Source: Azolla caroliniana (lineage: Eukaryota > Polypodiophyta). From it: DNA of 64,000 nucleotides. The number at the start of each line of letters is the position of its first letter. Positions within the stretch are counted from its first letter, which is position 1. The position numbers were made by a program, and so were the translations under genes. Below the pieces are notes generated by a model. The model did no database searches, had not been told where the DNA came from, and was given only the letters and a program-made list of their open reading frames with translations. This document shows, one piece after another, positions 60,571 to 64,000 of the stretch. The stretch is from assembly GCA_043228905.1 (NCBI GenBank), contig JBHGNT010000001.1, forward strand, positions 9,238,001-9,302,000, given 5' to 3'.

Positions 60571-61649
60571 GACAATTCATTCAATACCCTAAAAGTGGCA
60601 TTATTATCTATAAAGTAGTGCCATTATTAAGTCTAGTTGAACTTTCTCAATGATGCCCAGTTCGATTTTAGGTCAATGGGCAAGCTAGCAGTACTCGTGA
60701 TAACTATTGGTTCTACATCGACACATTCATTGTGGAAACTTTCTCCTCTATTACAACTAATCTATTTGGGGTCACCAAATTTTTTTATGAGCGATTGATT
60801 TCTAGCATCACAAAGCCTCTTTCTCGAGTTCTCTTATAGCGGTGGCTTAGCCATAAACTATGGAGAGATTCCCTTACAATCCACCATTAGTTGCTTTTAT
60901 CCTTGAGGAACACCATGCATTTAGATATCCGTTTTTGCATGCCATTAACCAACTTTCTTTGAGGTGTGATTGTGCTAGTAGTGGTGCAGATATTTTGTGC
61001 ATTTCTTGCGACATTTTCAAGAGCTAAATATTCATGTTGCCTAAAAACCAATTGCGTATTGATTTATGCTTGCAATTGCCCCACTTTTGCCAGCATTCAC
61101 AGGCAATTATAGTAATTCTCACTTCCTATTTCTAATATCGTGATTGTTGTAACTTGTAACCATGCTCACAATCATCGAGAAGGGTGAAACTAGTGTCTAA
61201 GATATTTACTTGTTCAAGTGATTCAAAAGTATCACTAACAACTTCACTTACTCGTGCCATCATTGCTATCGAATATCCATGCCTTGCATTTTGCATACCA
61301 TTTATCTCACAAGGGTATGTCGTGTTAGAGTAACTATTTTGGGTTTAGTGGGAAACTGAGCATACAAGTTTTGGTATAAAGTCCATGGTTTTCAAGTTTC
61401 AGTGGTTCAACCATCCAACATGCTTAAATGTATAGGTAGTTGCATCTTCACTACAATCATTTCAAGAAACAACAAAAATAAACACAAGCTTATTGTTATT
61501 ATTAGTGGAATGTGACAGGGGCATTTGGAAGAATTATCAGAATATGGGCAGGGGTATATCTCCCCTAATATCGTAAAACTGGACGAGAAGAAGGCCCTCG
61601 CTCCCCCCTTCTTTCCTTCCTTCCTTCTACAGACATACAGAAGAAGAAA

Positions 61650-61682
<33 letters not shown>

Positions 61683-61686
61683 AGCC
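60571..61686. other. Spacer and NDUFS6 upstream region
   Basis: No gene recognised. A (GAA)n tract at 61643-61680 directly precedes the NDUFS6 start codon and is probably 5' UTR. Confidence 0.5.
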
Positions 61687-63289
61687 ATGGCTCATGCTCT
61701 GCGTAACGTCCTCTCCACCTGTTTGCGAACCACTTCCTCCGCTTCTTCTCCTCTTCAGATCCGCCGATCAAGCTCCTCCGCTGTGGCTGTAGGGACTCAC
61801 ACTCTCAAATGGATGCAGGTATGATTGAATTTTTGAGATAGCGTATTTCATATTTTATCTGTTAGATATTCAAAACAAGCATCAAGAACCCTGTGGAAAC
61901 GCTCCAGAACTGGTTTAGAAATAGTTTTGAGTTTTTAAATAGCAAAATCTACCTATATTGTAAATTATGTGCGTCCACATACACTCTTTTCCCTCTCCAA
62001 AAGGAACCTTGGAATCATTTCATGGCTAAATACTTTTCATGACATCATTTATGAACAAATATTTATCTTTGGTCATATTCATTAAAATGATCTATAGAAT
62101 CCTTAGAAAGCCTTAGAAATGGTTTGGATTTTCAAAAGAAAAGGCTTGTTAAGATGCATATTATGTCTATTTTTTTTTTAATTCGTTGAAATTATGTCAA
62201 AAAGCTTTGGAAACTTTAGGTATGGTCTAGATGTGTTGATGATTTGAATGAAAAAACTTCCGAAGATGTATACTACATGAAATTATTGTATATTCGTCGT
62301 TTTTTTCTTTGAATTCGTTTAATTAAAATCTTGTGAAGTCTTAGAAGGCTGAAAAATGGTTTAGGAATGCTGGAGAACATGGATAAAGAATCTTTTGAAG
62401 ATGTTGATTATATACACCATATACATTTTTTACAATCTCCAGAAGCCTTGAAAGCCTTAGAAATTGTTGAGGATTTGAATAAAATATTCTAAAAATGTAG
62501 ACTACGTGTTAGGACTGGCTTGCTATATTCAAATCTTTGTTATGGAAATTCTGAATGTAATCTCTATGTTTCATTGCTTTGTGGGCTGGCCCAAAGCTTT
62601 GTGCGCGTAGGAAATGATATCTTCTTCTCATTAATAAAAAATACTAATGTGGCAAACTTAAGGGTCCTGTCATGCCATGTTTGACAGATTTATTCCGCTA
62701 TAGCTATGTGTTCATATCTACCTTTGTCAATCTCGAACTGAGATTTGAATAGTTCTTGAGATGCCCCATCATCATGATCCCATTTGGTTAGATTACATCA
62801 CAGAGCAGAAGGGGAAATGGTTATAGGAAGCAATGAGAGGATTTTACAATTGTTTCATGTATGCTTACTTCTTACCTGTCAGCTATGATTAGTTTAATTG
62901 ACAGATATTAGAAGCTAATAATATATATTCTGGTAGCACTTTTTCCAGATGATCTAACTGATGCAAGCGATTTCTTATGGTCTTTGTATTTGCTACGAAG
63001 CAGAATCTGGAGAAGAAATCTCCAATGGAATACATCAATGAGGTTCCACCAATTGTTTGTGAAGAACGCATTGTTGCATGCATTGGAAGTATGTATTCAC
63101 TCTTTGTGACCTTCGCCATTTCTTTTGCAAAAATAAATAATAAAGTTCTCTGGATTGCGTTTACTTTTTGCAGGTGACAACCCGGCATTAGGTCACCCTG
63201 TGGAGTATATCTGTATAAAATCCGATGAACCTAGTGTCTGCAAATACTGTGGGCTCCGGTATATTCTATCTGCTAATGGTGGTCATTAA
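61687..63289 (+). CDS. NDUFS6: NADH dehydrogenase (ubiquinone) iron-sulfur protein 6, mitochondrial
   Basis: Three exons, 61687-61818, 63004-63088 and 63174-63289, join in phase to 110 residues. The first 35 residues are rich in Arg and Ser without acids, a typical mitochondrial presequence. Then comes THTLKWMQ, followed by KKSPMEYINEVPPI, CEERIVACIGSDNPALGHPV, EYICIKSDEPSVCKYCGLRY and a short His end. The ACIG cysteine, GHPVEY histidine and CKYC cysteines are the zinc ligands of this subunit, which sits in the matrix arm of complex I. Length agrees with the plant family. The longer open frame upstream of this ATG runs through a (GAA)n tract and is not coding. Confidence 0.95.
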
Positions 63290-64000
63290 CTGACTCAAGG
63301 TTCAAGGATGGTTATCATAACAAAATAAATGGATAATTTATGAGAGAAGCATATACAGCTCATTTGGAAGTTTCTTCAACTGATATAGAAGGATTTCTTT
63401 TAGAAGATCCAGTTTTAATGTATTGAAGTCCTTTATATACATTTGTGATGGTTAATTTGTTCAGATGTACTCTTTTGCCTTGTAATAAGAACATTTATTC
63501 TCGATCTCATCATATGATGGAACTATACTTCCTATGAAGCAAGTATTGCATCATGGCAATCACCAACTAGTGCATAATTGAGAGCTTCTTGTAGTTAACT
63601 CGGCAACACCAACAAAGTTGGCGTGTCTCTTACTCGACTCTGAACAGTGTTTTGTATTTTTGGATGTCTAATTGATTGACTTTTTGGGGTATCCACGCAC
63701 CTTGTTCATTACTGCTGAACAAAAGATGAAGGCTAATTACTGTCACTAAAGTGCTGCTAGCATCCATTCCATATCCTAGATCAAGAAGAAGAAGCTGGCA
63801 TCAACTATATTTTCAGCGACCTTTGATTAGCTTGTCTCCCAGCAAAATCTTACAAGGTTTCATCAATGGATTGTTGTTATCCTTCTTTTTTATGTCTCAT
63901 TGTTCCGATTGTCCCTCAAATATGGCACCTCTTAATTTTTGGGCTCTCCTTTCACTCGGGTATTGCAACATCAGGCTGGATATTTTGAAAAAGCCATGTC
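63290..64000. other. NDUFS6 3' UTR and right edge
   Basis: No further gene recognised before the window ends. Confidence 0.5.

Noticed and set aside
61525-61686. Upstream extension of NDUFS6
   Set aside because: The frame crosses a (GAA)n tract; the ATG at 61687 gives a normal mitochondrial presequence and family length.

Overview
This window is plant nuclear DNA, most likely from a flowering plant. The evidence is multi-exon genes with GT-AG introns, plant-specific genes (the chloroplast photosystem II factor LPA2, the DGD1-suppressor DGS1, a calmodulin-type glutamate decarboxylase, a plant H2A with an SPxK tail), eukaryotic tRNA genes, GA/CT microsatellites at promoters and many LINE remnants. 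Introns and spacers are AT-rich. No species can be named. I rebuilt the gene models by hand from splice sites, reading frame and family similarity, without any search.

Layout. 1-2508: the first two coding exons (minus) of an ARMC6-like armadillo protein, whose upstream side carries a LINE copy (2648-3690). 3690-7340: a decayed pogo/Tigger-type transposon and tandem repeats. 7349-14375: a 14-exon DGS1 gene. 15659-19394: two L1-type fragments in opposite orientation between 30-bp direct repeats. 22428-26792: glutamate decarboxylase. 28415-29744: LPA2. 30878: tRNA-Glu. 32955-34870 (minus): an IFT20-like coiled-coil protein. 36470-40071 (minus): a TRF-like Myb protein. 41539-44336: a tocopherol-cyclase-like protein. 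44340-51330: a gene-poor stretch with one tRNA-Glu, a degraded tRNA-Glu copy and one tRNA-Ala, all minus. 51333-55877: cofactor-dependent phosphoglycerate mutase. 56348-57095 (minus): histone H2A. 58215-60570: a LINE apparently sitting in an older LTR-like sequence. 61687-63289: the NDUFS6 subunit of mitochondrial complex I.

The genes do not form an operon or an evident cluster. They are ordinary, independently transcribed nuclear genes for chloroplast, mitochondrial, chromatin and metabolic functions. The less ordinary content is: a LINE family with a (TTTC)n tail and a C-terminal Cys/His motif unlike plant L1 elements; an IFT20-like gene in what looks like a plant without cilia; a tocopherol-cyclase-like protein with no obvious plastid targeting; a glutamate decarboxylase whose calmodulin-binding tail has lost its tryptophan; and a pair of about 165-bp repeats placed upstream of two different genes.
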